Below, one piece after another: positions 9,171 to 17,220 of a stretch of 47,285 nt of DNA. A program made the translations under genes and the position numbers. Below the pieces are notes generated by a model, which made no database searches, had not been told where the DNA came from, and saw nothing but the letters and a program-made list of their open reading frames with translations. Position 1 is the first letter of the stretch, and every line of letters starts with the position of its first letter. Origin of the DNA: JBPOIC01 sp052034865 (GTDB taxonomy: Bacteria; UBA10199; JADFYH01). The DNA lies in assembly GCA_052034865.1 (NCBI GenBank), contig JBPOIC010000041.1:1-47285 (forward strand), given 5' to 3'.

Positions 9171-9206
9171 CACACCTGACGCAAGTGGTGCACTTGATAT
9201 AAACCC
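9171..9206 (+). other. Candidate origin of transfer (oriT) hairpin
   Basis: CAAGTG-GTG-CACTTG (9182-9196) is a perfect 6-bp hairpin directly followed by ATATAAACCC (9197-9206). In R388 the TrwC target is also a small hairpin followed by a T-rich nic region ending in ATAGCCC. The site lies between two divergent mobilisation operons, just upstream of an RHH-coupling protein-relaxase operon, as in R388. A second small hairpin (CGGGC-TTC-GCCCG) lies near 9141-9153. The nick position cannot be read from sequence alone. Confidence 0.4.
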
Positions 9207-9238
9207 TTAAAATGACAGCAGGATCCAGTCTTTTTGCC

Positions 9239-9278
9239 CTTTGTCCCTTCCTGTCCCCATTTGTCCCCGTTTGGCACG
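9239..9278 (+). repeat. Iteron-like array A1: four tandem 10-bp repeats upstream of the trwABC-like operon
   Basis: The four units are CTTTGTCCCT, TCCTGTCCCC, ATTTGTCCCC and GTTTGGCACG. The array ends exactly where the -35 hexamer (9279-9284) begins. The same units, in the same orientation relative to the promoter, occur at 36318-36357 and 38481-38530. One helical turn per unit suggests cooperative binding of a small dimeric protein along one DNA face. Confidence 0.75.
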
Positions 9279-9307
9279 TTGTGCGTTAAGGGCTTTAAAT
9301 CTATGAT
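9279..9307 (+). promoter_or_regulatory. Promoter of the trwABC-like operon
   Basis: TTGTGC (9279-9284), a 17-base spacer and TATGAT (9302-9307) form a good sigma70-type promoter. Transcription would start near 9313-9315, almost at the ATG at 9316. It is flanked by repeat array A1 upstream and by the inverted two-unit array at 9318-9337 downstream. Confidence 0.6.
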
Positions 9308-9315
9308 CTTTTGGT

Positions 9316-9711
9316 ATGGGGACAAACGGGGACAAATTGAGGCTTAAAAAAGTCAGCTTTCGATTGCCGTCAAAGCTGGTGGAGGAGTGCGAGCGTGAGG
9401 CTTTAAATTTCAAACTCCCTTTATCTGAAGTGTTAAGGGATCGATTTTTACAAAAACTTTCGTCCAGCACTTCTCACTTCGATACGTCCTCTCCACTCAT
9501 TCAGCGCCTTCAAGACATCGAACAAAAAATGATCGATCTTCAATTATCCCACGCACAAGATGCGTCACTTTCCTCACAAGAGAGCCCGCTGGTTGTTGAG
9601 ATTTTATTTTTACTCCGCGAGTTTTTATTCGAGCGCAACGCTCAGATTCTAAAGAAGGTCGATGAGAAACTGGAGAGGCGCTTCGGTAAAGATCGAAAGA
9701 GGGTCGGATGA
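9316..9711 (+). CDS. trwA: Ribbon-helix-helix relaxosome/regulatory protein (TrwA-like)
   Basis: The protein has up to 131 residues. After a short leader, KKVSFRLPSKLVEECEREA and LSEVLRDRFLQKL fit a ribbon-helix-helix domain (one strand, two helices). The rest is a helical tail with coiled-coil character and a basic end. Position and size match TrwA of R388 (about 121 residues, first gene of trwABC), which binds oriT, stimulates TrwC nicking and represses its own operon. The start is uncertain: ATG 9316 lies almost at the predicted transcription start with no ribosome-binding site (leaderless?), while TTG 9337 would follow a G-rich stretch. Both lie in repeat array A2, as expected for autoregulation. 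The stop overlaps the next start (ATGA). Confidence 0.75.
   Translation: MGTNGDKLRLKKVSFRLPSKLVEECEREALNFKLPLSEVLRDRFLQKLSSSTSHFDTSSPLIQRLQDIEQKMIDLQLSHAQDASLSSQESPLVVEILFLLREFLFERNAQILKKVDEKLERRFGKDRKRVG
9318..9337 (-). repeat. Iteron-like array A2: two inverted copies of the 10-bp repeat
   Basis: GGGGACAAAC and GGGGACAAAT (9318-9337) are the reverse complement of GTTTGTCCCC and ATTTGTCCCC in array A1. They overlap the presumed transcription start and the first codons of the RHH gene, a position typical of a repressor site. Confidence 0.65.
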
Positions 9712-11228
9712 ATAAGAAAATTTTGGAACCGGTACTGGTGGGGATTTTATTCGTGGCAGTGTTCGCGGTGGGGATCTGGTGCTTTTGGATGATCGATCAT
9801 TTTCAGATTCGAAAGCCCTACTACCCCGATCTTCTAAAGATCTATCCGGTGGCTTTCAAATACGACGAGACCTTTTGGATCACGCTAGGAAGTGGAGCCT
9901 CGGGACTTACGATCAGCACACTTCTGGTGCTGATGTATCTGTATTCCCCCGCCCAGCAAAAGAGCGGGGATTACATCCGAGGCTCTCAGATTATTACGGC
10001 GCAGAATTTAAAGTGGAAGACGAAGAGTAGAAAAGAATCTCAGATTTATTTAGCCGAGGTTCCCATCCCGAGAAAGCTGGAGAGTCTGCACTTCCTCATC
10101 GGAGGACGAACGGGCACCGGCAAGACGGTCGCGATCAATGAGATGCTCCAGTCGATTATGACTCGGGGAGACCGGGTCATTATCACCGATCCCAACGGCG
10201 AGTTTCTCTCCCACTTTTTTAAAAAAGGGGATGTCATCTTAAATCCCTTCGATCAAAGATCAGAAGGCTGGTCGATCTTTAACGAGATCTCCTCCGTCTA
10301 TGATCACGAACGCTACTCCAAGTCGGTGATTCCTCCCTCCCGCTCTGTCAGCGATGCCGAATGGCACGGCTACGCCCAGCTTTTATTTTCCGAGACGACG
10401 AAGAAGCTTTTTGAAAATGGATGTTACCTCACTTCAGAATTGAGGGAGTGGCTCACGATAAAGCCCGTGGAGCAGCTAAAGGAGTTTTTAGAAGGAACAG
10501 CAGCCTCCGCCCTGTTCGATCCAGGGGCGGCGAAGGCCTTGGCCTCCACAAGATTTATCGTCGCCAATTACATCGCTCCCCATCAGTATCTAAAGGCCGG
10601 AGATTTTTCGCTCAAAAATTGGCTGAAGGATGAGACCCAAGGAAATCTCTACATCACGTGGCGAGAGGACATGGCCGATGCCCTGCGCCCCCTCATCTCC
10701 AGCTGGTTGGACATCCTCTGCACGTCCATCTTGAGCCTTATCCCCAGCGACAGTCGAAAGATCTGGATCATCATCGACGAGCTGGCCTCACTGGAGCGCT
10801 TGAACAGTTTGGAGGCGGCCTTGACGAAGGGACGAAAGCACGGACTCAGAATCGTCACCGGCCTTCAGTCCACCGCCCAGCTCGATCATCTCTACGGAAA
10901 AGAGAAGGCGATTGTCCTGCGCTCCTGCTTTAGCAATCTGCTGATTCTGGGAGGCACCTCTTCGGATGCCCAGACGGCGGAGGATTTTAGCCGAGGCCTG
11001 GGCGAGCAGGATCTAGAACGAGTTCAAAGCTCCACCACACAGACACGACAAGGCAGACAAAAGACCTCCGTCACCCAAAGAATCAGGGAGCGAATCGTTC
11101 TGCCCAGCGAGATCACCTCCCTTCCCACCTTAAGCGGTTACTTAAGCCTGGCTGGCGAGTATCCCGTCGCTAAAATCAAACTGAAACCGCTTTCACTTCC
11201 CACCCTAGCCAAACCCTTCGAGGAGTAA
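9708..11228 (+). CDS. trwB: Type IV coupling protein (VirD4/TrwB/TraD family ATPase)
   Basis: A 506-residue protein, nearly the same length as TrwB (507). Two N-terminal membrane helices (about residues 8-30 and 60-82) are followed by a Walker A motif GRTGTGKT (133-140), a DPNGEF segment, and Walker B IWIIIDELASL. These hexameric ATPases dock the relaxase-DNA complex onto the secretion channel at the inner membrane and pump DNA. ATG 9708 overlaps the stop of the RHH gene, and the relaxase gene starts two bases after the stop, so the three genes form one translationally linked operon. Confidence 0.93.
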   Translation: MNKKILEPVLVGILFVAVFAVGIWCFWMIDHFQIRKPYYPDLLKIYPVAFKYDETFWITLGSGASGLTISTLLVLMYLYSPAQQKSGDYIRGSQIITAQNLKWKTKSRKESQIYLAEVPIPRKLESLHFLIGGRTGTGKTVAINEMLQSIMTRGDRVIITDPNGEFLSHFFKKGDVILNPFDQRSEGWSIFNEISSVYDHERYSKSVIPPSRSVSDAEWHGYAQLLFSETTKKLFENGCYLTSELREWLTIKPVEQLKEFLEGTAASALFDPGAAKALASTRFIVANYIAPHQYLKAGDFSLKNWLKDETQGNLYITWREDMADALRPLISSWLDILCTSILSLIPSDSRKIWIIIDELASLERLNSLEAALTKGRKHGLRIVTGLQSTAQLDHLYGKEKAIVLRSCFSNLLILGGTSSDAQTAEDFSRGLGEQDLERVQSSTTQTRQGRQKTSVTQRIRERIVLPSEITSLPTLSGYLSLAGEYPVAKIKLKPLSLPTLAKPFEE

Positions 11229-11230
11229 TC

Positions 11231-13780
11231 ATGTTGAGCATCGCCAATGTCGGAGGAGGTCAGGAGGCGGGAAAATACTACGAGAAGGCGGATGATTATT
11301 ACACGCAGGATCAGAGTCCGAGTGAATGGCAGGGCAAAGGGGCAGAAGTTTTAGGTTTGTCGGGAGAGGTTTCGATTGGAGATTTTGAAAAGCTACTGGA
11401 TGGAAATCTTCCCAATGGAGAGATGATTCAAGTAGCGGCCTCAGGGCATCGGGGCGGGACCGATCTCACCTTCAGCGCCCCCAAATCGATCTCGATGCAG
11501 GCCTTGATAGGAGAAGATCCTCGGTTGATAGAAGCGCATCAAAAAGCGGTTCAAGAAGCCCTGAAGTATGCTGAAGGTTTATCCGCTTACCGAAAAATGG
11601 AAGATAAAGAAATTTCTAAAGTTCAATCGAACAACTTTGTCGCCGCGACGTTTCGGCATGAATTGAGCCGGGCCTGCGATCCTCAGATCCACACGCACTG
11701 TGTTGTACTCAACATGACCCAGCGGGAAGATGGGAAGTGGCGGGCGATGGATAACGAGGAGATGTATCGCCAGAAGATGCTTTTGGGTGCTTACTACCGA
11801 GCGGAGCTGGCAAGAGAAGTTCAGGAACTAGGCTACGGGATTCGGGTGACCCATGCCGATGGACGATTCGAGCTTGCCCACATCCAGGACAAGCAGATCG
11901 AAAAATTTTGCCAGCGCAGTCAGGCGATTGAAGAAGCACTCAAAAAAGAAGGGAAAACTCGATCCGAGGCCTCTTCTCAGGAAAAATCCATTCTCACGAT
12001 TGCAACCCGTCCGAAAAAGACGGACGTGGATCGCCAGGTACTGAAAGAATACTGGCAGGAGAAAAGTAAAGAAGCTCAGATCGATTACAAAATCCCTTCC
12101 CCCCAAAAGAGCTATGAATCGAGATCAGCGGCGAAGACGGTCGGCTTTGCCCTCGATCACTTAACCGAGCGCCAGGCCGTCATCAAAGAAGCCCAGATTG
12201 TGAAAGAGGCCCTGCAGCACGGCACGGGAACAAACACCTACTCAGAAATTAAAGCGGAGATGAAACGACGAGTGGACGTTGGCCTTCTGATACGCTCCAA
12301 CGATCGCTACACGACCCCTCAGGCGATTGAGAGAGAAAAGAAAATCCTTCAGATTGAAAAAAGGGGCCGAGGAATCACAGAACAAGTTTTGGGTGAGGCG
12401 GAAGTTTTTAAGAAGTTGGAGAATACAAAATTAAACGAGGGCCAGAAAAAATCCGCCGAGCTGATTTTGATAAGTAAGAACCGCATCGTCGGTGTGCAAG
12501 GCCTGGCCGGCACGGGCAAGACGTTCATGTTGAAAAAGGTCCGTGAACTCGCCGAAAAGGAAGGTTACCAAATGATTGGCCTTGCTCCCAGCGCCGCCGC
12601 AGCCGGCGAGCTTTTAAAGACGGGTATTCAAAGCCAGACCTTGGCCTCCTTCGAAGCACAGAAAGAAAAGCGTCTTTCCTCGAAATCCATTCTTGTGATC
12701 GATGAAGCAGGAATGGTTTCAGCTAAGCAAATGGAATCGATTTTGAAAACTGCCGAGAAGCATTATGCCAAGATCGTTCTGATCGGCGATACCCAGCAGT
12801 TAAAAGCCGTTGAGGCGGGAAAGCCTTTTGCCCAGCTCCAAGCCCACGGGATGCAAACGGCAGGGATGAGCCAAGTTCAGCGCCAGAAAAACCCGAATCT
12901 TAAAAAAGCGGTGGAGCTGGCCGCCGCCGGTCAAGTGAGAGCGTCGGTGGCGTTGATGGAAAAATCGGTGACGGAGATTCAAAATCCTCAGCAGCGGTAT
13001 GCCCAGATCGCCAAGGACTATGTCTTGCTTTCTAAAATCGAGAGGGATCAAACCTTGATCGTATCCGGCACGAACAAGGCGCGAAAGACAATCAACGATA
13101 GCGTCCGAGATCAGCTGGGCCTTTCAGGCAAAGGACAAAAGATTGAAACCCTGGAGCGCAAAAATCTCACCCAGGCGCAGATCAAGCAGATCAAAAACTA
13201 CCGCGTGGGTGATTTTATGAAGCCCCATCGGGATTATAAATCCTTGGGGCTTAAAAAAGGTGAGCTTGCTCAAATCAAGGAGATCAAAGCGTTATACATC
13301 GTCATCGAAAAACCGGACGGATCGGTAGCCAAGTGGAAGCCACATCAGAAAAACAAGGTAAGCGTGTACGCCTCTCAAGTGAAGGAGATGAGTCCAGGTG
13401 AGAGCGTGAGAATTACAGAAAATGACCGAAAGCAGGGATTGGTAAATGGAGAGCGGGGAAAAATTATCGGCATCGATGAGAATCAAAAGCTGCACATTCA
13501 GCAGGAGGATGGAAAGACATTTAAGCTCGATGCCTCAAAGCCGCTTCATCTCGACTACGGCTATTGCTCGACCGTGCACGCGGCTCAGGGGAAAACCTGC
13601 AGCCGCGTCTTGATCGAAGCGGATACGAAAAGTCTTACGAGCAGTCGGGATAATTATTATGTGGCGATCAGTCGGGCGCGGCAGGAGGCGAGGATTTATA
13701 CGAATGATCGGGGGAAGTTGCCGGATGTGATGGGACGAGAGAATAGGAAAGAGAATGCTTTAGAGATAAATAGAATTTGA
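11231..13780 (+). CDS. trwC: MobF-family conjugative relaxase-helicase (TrwC/TraI)
   Basis: An 849-residue protein with RBS GAGGAG. The N-terminal relaxase domain has paired tyrosines YY16-17 and YY23-24 (TrwC Y18/Y26 equivalents) and the metal-binding histidines H143, H154 and H156 in HELSRACDPQIHTHCVV. The C-terminal helicase has Walker A GLAGTGKT (424-431), Walker B ILVIDEAGM, and the late motif VHAAQGKT (superfamily 1, RecD-like). It nicks oriT, stays bound to the 5' end, is secreted, and unwinds the plasmid strand. It is shorter than TrwC (966) and F TraI (1756), mainly by a shorter C-terminus. It is the last gene of the rightward transfer operon; the denitrification cargo begins only 30 bases later in opposite orientation. 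Confidence 0.95.
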   Translation: MLSIANVGGGQEAGKYYEKADDYYTQDQSPSEWQGKGAEVLGLSGEVSIGDFEKLLDGNLPNGEMIQVAASGHRGGTDLTFSAPKSISMQALIGEDPRLIEAHQKAVQEALKYAEGLSAYRKMEDKEISKVQSNNFVAATFRHELSRACDPQIHTHCVVLNMTQREDGKWRAMDNEEMYRQKMLLGAYYRAELAREVQELGYGIRVTHADGRFELAHIQDKQIEKFCQRSQAIEEALKKEGKTRSEASSQEKSILTIATRPKKTDVDRQVLKEYWQEKSKEAQIDYKIPSPQKSYESRSAAKTVGFALDHLTERQAVIKEAQIVKEALQHGTGTNTYSEIKAEMKRRVDVGLLIRSNDRYTTPQAIEREKKILQIEKRGRGITEQVLGEAEVFKKLENTKLNEGQKKSAELILISKNRIVGVQGLAGTGKTFMLKKVRELAEKEGYQMIGLAPSAAAAGELLKTGIQSQTLASFEAQKEKRLSSKSILVIDEAGMVSAKQMESILKTAEKHYAKIVLIGDTQQLKAVEAGKPFAQLQAHGMQTAGMSQVQRQKNPNLKKAVELAAAGQVRASVALMEKSVTEIQNPQQRYAQIAKDYVLLSKIERDQTLIVSGTNKARKTINDSVRDQLGLSGKGQKIETLERKNLTQAQIKQIKNYRVGDFMKPHRDYKSLGLKKGELAQIKEIKALYIVIEKPDGSVAKWKPHQKNKVSVYASQVKEMSPGESVRITENDRKQGLVNGERGKIIGIDENQKLHIQQEDGKTFKLDASKPLHLDYGYCSTVHAAQGKTCSRVLIEADTKSLTSSRDNYYVAISRARQEARIYTNDRGKLPDVMGRENRKENALEINRI

Positions 13781-13810
13781 TTTGATAAATGTTCTTTCAC
13801 AACAGTCATT

Positions 13811-14458
13811 TTAAGGGGACGTTAGCACTTTTAAGCGGGAGGTAATTTCCTCGAAAGGCGGACGGAGTCCATCGAACTGAGTGTCGATCTTTCCCTCGTT
13901 GTCCAATAAACTGATAAGCGAGGTGTGGTTGAAATCGCCACTGGGCAGCTGGCGATATTGAATTCCCAACACGGCGGCGATCTCGCGGGCCCCGGTTTCG
14001 GAGGGCACGCAGACCGTCCAGCGCTCGGGATCCAGATGGTTATTCTGGGTCAACTCCCACAACTTGGCGGGCTTGTCGTGTGCGGGATCGAAGCTGATCA
14101 CCAAGTAGCGCACCTGTTTTCGCAGCCCTTCGTCCAAGTTTTTATCGATCTGCACGAGATGGTGAAACAGGGTCGGACAGGTGTAGGGGCAGGAGGCGTA
14201 GAACATACTGATCACGACCGGATGACCTTTATAGCGATCCAAAGCAATCGGATTTCCGGAGGCGTCGGTGAGTGGGGTATTGAGTTGATAGATGGATTCG
14301 CCCTTGATGCCTTCCTGGGCGGGCAGGGTCTCGTTCATCGGTTTTGTTGGGGAATTGAGCGTGGGCAGAGGCGCAGCGTCCTGTTTCGAACGACAGGAGG
14401 TAAGCAAAACTCCTAGGGCGAATGGAATGAAAAATAATAATTTTGTCTGGATCTTCAC
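13811..14458 (-). CDS. SCO1/SenC/PrrC-family copper chaperone lipoprotein
   Basis: A 215-residue protein. The N-terminus is a lipoprotein signal (LLTSC, Cys22). The thioredoxin-fold domain carries the copper motif CPYTC (Cys90, Cys94) and the distal His178 in GDFNHTSLISLLD, the complete SCO ligand set. SCO proteins deliver copper to cupredoxin-type centres; here the likely client is the copper nitrite reductase encoded upstream in the same operon. It lies three bases after the SUMF1-like gene. The order nirK-SUMF1-SCO is one I recall from nirK clusters of other bacteria. Confidence 0.92.
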   Translation of the reverse strand: MKIQTKLLFFIPFALGVLLTSCRSKQDAAPLPTLNSPTKPMNETLPAQEGIKGESIYQLNTPLTDASGNPIALDRYKGHPVVISMFYASCPYTCPTLFHHLVQIDKNLDEGLRKQVRYLVISFDPAHDKPAKLWELTQNNHLDPERWTVCVPSETGAREIAAVLGIQYRQLPSGDFNHTSLISLLDNEGKIDTQFDGLRPPFEEITSRLKVLTSP

Positions 14459-14461
14459 AAG

Positions 14462-15301
14462 TTATTCTCCTTGCCGGGCGCAGCGAAAGCCCAGATTTTT
14501 CGTCGTGTAATTGGGTTTTAAAGAGCTGCGAAACGACATTCGCATAAAACTAGGAAAGTCTTCTTTGTCGGTCACGTTCAAACCTCCCGAGCCGCAAAAG
14601 CGCGCGGCTTCGGCGCCTCCGCCCTCCCGCTTTTCCGTGCCCACCAAGGTGCTGTTAAAATCCAATACCCACTCCCAGACCAGTCCGTGTAAATCGTAGA
14701 CGCCCCAAAAATTGGGTGAGCCTTTTCCGACCCGGGGAAGATGGGCCTCCGAGGTCTTTGCATACCACTTCAGGATGGCCTCTCGAAATTGAGGATCGGC
14801 CCGCCCTTCTTTTTCCGTTTGGGAGGCCGCGGCGGCGTATTCCCATTCGTTTTCGGTAGGAAGTCTTTTTCCCTGGGCCTCGCAGTAGGCGTTGGCGGCA
14901 AACCAGCTCACCTGCGTGAGCGGTTGGATGGGATCGATTTTTTCTCCCAGGCTTAAGGAAGTTTTCCAAAGGGCCAGATAAGAGGCATCGGCAAACAGTT
15001 TGGAGATCTTATCACGTCTCCACGCGGGATCTTTTTTAACAAAATTCAGAAAGTCTTGATGCGTGACGGGTAAGCGGTCCAGATGAAATGATTGTACCTT
15101 CACAATCTCTTCCTGGGGTGTGGATTTAAAAAAGGGGCGAAAACTGCCGCCTTCTACTTGGACCATTCCGGGAAAAGAGGACAGCGGCGCGGTGAAGGGA
15201 AGGCTCTGCGCGTTTAAGCGAAGAGGGCTTCCTCCCAGACACATTCCGAGAAGAGAGAAAGCGAAAAAAAACCTCCGCAGTTTTGGTTTGCTCAAAATCA
15301 A
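14462..15301 (-). CDS. SUMF1/FGE-fold exported protein of a nirK cluster, predicted non-catalytic
   Basis: A 279-residue protein with an N-terminal signal peptide (RRFFFAFSLLGMCLGG). SUMF1-fold landmarks are MVQVEGGSFRPFF, PVTHQDFLNF, PLTQVSWFAANAYCEAQGK, RLPTENEWEYAAA, GVYDLHGLVWEWV and the C-terminal KNLGFRCAR. True formylglycine-generating enzymes carry two cysteines that bind Cu(I) in the C-terminal segment; here the corresponding stretch (FPSFMRMSFRSS) has none, so sulfatase activation is unlikely. Its place between nirK and SCO suggests a structural or maturation role for the nitrite reductase. The start is TTG 15301, supported by GAGG six to seven bases upstream. A terminator at 15322-15362 separates it from nirK, so its level is probably lower than that of nirK. 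Confidence 0.85.
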   Translation of the reverse strand: MILSKPKLRRFFFAFSLLGMCLGGSPLRLNAQSLPFTAPLSSFPGMVQVEGGSFRPFFKSTPQEEIVKVQSFHLDRLPVTHQDFLNFVKKDPAWRRDKISKLFADASYLALWKTSLSLGEKIDPIQPLTQVSWFAANAYCEAQGKRLPTENEWEYAAAASQTEKEGRADPQFREAILKWYAKTSEAHLPRVGKGSPNFWGVYDLHGLVWEWVLDFNSTLVGTEKREGGGAEAARFCGSGGLNVTDKEDFPSFMRMSFRSSLKPNYTTKNLGFRCARQGE

Positions 15302-15321
15302 TTCAGACCTCGTTTGGAAAT

Positions 15322-15362
15322 AAAAAAAGAGGAAGACAGGATTTTAAGCCCCGCCTTCCTCT
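15322..15362 (-). terminator. Rho-independent terminator after nirK
   Basis: On the minus strand AGAGGAAG pairs with CTTCCTCT (8 bp, extended by GCGGG/CCTGT with G-U pairs), followed at once by seven T. It lies in the 72-base gap between nirK and the SUMF1 gene and would attenuate read-through into SUMF1-SCO. Confidence 0.8.
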
Positions 15363-15373
15363 GCAGTCGATTC

Positions 15374-16870
15374 TTAATGAGCAGCTCCCGGCGGACGTTG
15401 CGTGTTCGCCCGTACCTTCGCCACCTCTTCGGGAGAAATCGCATCGCCTTGGTTGCCCCAACTGTTGCGCACATAGGTGAGGATGTTGGCGATCTCATCG
15501 TCGTTTAAATTACTCATCGGAGGCATCGTCGAATTAAAATCCTTCCCACCCACCCGGATCGGCCCTGAAATTCCGTTGAGAGGAATGGCGATCAGCTTTT
15601 CCGTATCCCCGCTGACGTATTCGGATTTGGTAAGAGGGGGGAAAACGTTGGGAAGCCCTTCGCCGCTCGGCTGATGACAGGCCGAGCAAGTTCCCATAAA
15701 CAGGGTTTTTCCTGCGGCGATTTGCGCCTCCTTGGTGAGCTTTCCCTGACTCATTTCCTTAGCCATCTGCGTAACCGCGCCTTGCGGGGCCGCCTTTTCG
15801 GACAGGTAAGTCGCATCGACTTCTTTTCCGGAATAAAGCGCCTTGTTTTCTGCTCCTTCGACCTTCAGCATGCCCAGCGAGCCTTTGTTGAAGGTGCGGA
15901 ATATGGAATGATCCACCAAGATATAGGTGCCCGGGACCTCCACCTTAAACTCCACAATCGCCGAGCCTCCAGCAGGAATCAGAGTCGTCTGCACATTTTC
16001 CTGATAGCGCGTGCCACCCTCGTAGAAGACCTTGTCGAAGATCTCTCCGATCAGATGAAAGCTGCTCACCAGATTAGGCCCCCCATTGCCGATATACATC
16101 CGGACAGTTTCGCCGACCTTGGCCTTTAAAGCCTTGTCTCCCAGCAACGCGCCTTCCGATCCGTTAAACAGTACATAGGTCGCATTCTCGTCGATGGCCT
16201 TTTGCATATCGAAGGGCTGGTTGCCTTTTTCATGATATTTTCCGACCGTGTAAAAATCGCCCTGGGAGATGTAGAACTCGCGGTCCACCGGAGGCAGCCC
16301 TTCGGGCGGCTCGACTAAAATAAGCCCGTACATTCCATTGGCGATGTGCATGCCGACCGGCGCGGTCGCGCAGTGATAGACATACAGTCCCTGATTGAGG
16401 GCCTTGAAGGTGAATTGGGATTCATGGCCGGGCGCTGTGTTGGAGCTGGCCGCGCCTCCGCCCGGACCGGTGACCGCGTGGAGATCGATGTTGTGCGGCA
16501 TCTTGCTGTCCGGATGATTCTGGAGATGGAATTCCACCGTATCCCCCTGGCGCACACGGATGAATTTTCCGGGCACCTTTCCGCCGAAGGTCCAGAACAT
16601 GTAATCGACCCCTTCGGAGATGGGCATCGTCACTTCCTTCACCTCCAGTTTCACAACGACCTTGGCCGGTTTGTCCCGCTTGATCGGAGGAGGCACGTCC
16701 GGCGCATCCGTAATCACCGCCTGAATCGGCTCGCCCTGAGGAGGACCGAAGTCGCCCTTCGCGGAGCCTCCGGTATTTTTTTCGGAAGCGGGCCCCGATC
16801 CTTTGCCGCTGCAGGAAATAAGCGTGGCAAAGATGAGAACGGACGTCATTGCTTGGCGCCATTGAAACAT
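15374..16870 (-). CDS. nirK: Copper nitrite reductase with C-terminal cytochrome c domain
   Basis: A 498-residue lipoprotein (LISC, Cys20) with RBS AGAGGAG. Two cupredoxin domains (about 70-340) carry the full ligand set: type 1 copper His126, Cys167, His175 and Met180; type 2 copper His131, His166 and His321; and the catalytic Asp129 and His272. These reduce nitrite to NO in the periplasm. Residues about 380-498 form a class I cytochrome c with CSACH (395-399) and a Met in STMPPM as the sixth ligand, so electrons can be delivered from a tethered heme rather than a separate cytochrome or azurin. Typical NirK is about 340-380 residues. It is transcribed from the region of the Crp/Fnr box at 17169-17186. 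Confidence 0.96.
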   Translation of the reverse strand: MFQWRQAMTSVLIFATLISCSGKGSGPASEKNTGGSAKGDFGPPQGEPIQAVITDAPDVPPPIKRDKPAKVVVKLEVKEVTMPISEGVDYMFWTFGGKVPGKFIRVRQGDTVEFHLQNHPDSKMPHNIDLHAVTGPGGGAASSNTAPGHESQFTFKALNQGLYVYHCATAPVGMHIANGMYGLILVEPPEGLPPVDREFYISQGDFYTVGKYHEKGNQPFDMQKAIDENATYVLFNGSEGALLGDKALKAKVGETVRMYIGNGGPNLVSSFHLIGEIFDKVFYEGGTRYQENVQTTLIPAGGSAIVEFKVEVPGTYILVDHSIFRTFNKGSLGMLKVEGAENKALYSGKEVDATYLSEKAAPQGAVTQMAKEMSQGKLTKEAQIAAGKTLFMGTCSACHQPSGEGLPNVFPPLTKSEYVSGDTEKLIAIPLNGISGPIRVGGKDFNSTMPPMSNLNDDEIANILTYVRNSWGNQGDAISPEEVAKVRANTQRPPGAAH

Positions 16871-16967
16871 AGGAAGTCTCCTCTTGATTTGGCCCGCGAG
16901 AAACGGGTCGGAATTGATTGAAAGCGTTTGATGAAAAATAAAATAAATTGCGACGACTCTTTTAAAG

Positions 16968-17135
16968 TCAGTCGGGATTATTGCAGTTGCACCCGCAACA
17001 ATCGGTATTTTCAGGCTTCTCCAGATCTGAGAGGGGAGCTACGCTTTGAGAAGGATCCGTCTTCTTCTTGAGTTCAGGATTCAAAGCTAAAGCTGAGATC
17101 GAATTTGAAAGTTCGTGAGAAGATGTTTTTTCCAT
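16968..17135 (-). CDS. Possible Cys-rich microprotein upstream of nirK
   Basis: A 55-residue reading frame from ATG 17135 to TGA 16968-16970. The protein is hydrophilic, has no signal peptide, and ends in a cysteine cluster NTDCCGCNCNNPD (four Cys in six residues), which could bind copper or another soft metal. It precedes nirK by 97 bases in the same direction. There is no clear ribosome-binding site, but a class II start driven from the Crp/Fnr box at 17169-17186 would begin transcription near 17138, so a leaderless message is possible. Against it: short, no recognised homologue. It might instead be untranslated leader of nirK. Confidence 0.45.
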   Translation of the reverse strand: MEKTSSHELSNSISALALNPELKKKTDPSQSVAPLSDLEKPENTDCCGCNCNNPD

Positions 17136-17168
17136 GGAGTCATGACTAAACGGAACATCGAATCCCGG

Positions 17169-17186
17169 TTATGACCCATGTCATAA
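17169..17186 (-). promoter_or_regulatory. Crp/Fnr-type palindrome upstream of nirK
   Basis: TTATGACCCATGTCATAA is a palindrome with 7-bp arms around a 4-bp centre. Its centre is about 41 bases upstream of a predicted start near 17138-17136 (with TTTAGT as a weak -10), the class II activator position. Fifteen of 18 bases match the box upstream of the porin-nor operon. Confidence 0.7.
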
Positions 17187-17220
17187 AAACGGAGACTACC
17201 GCCAAAAAACAAAAGGATTT

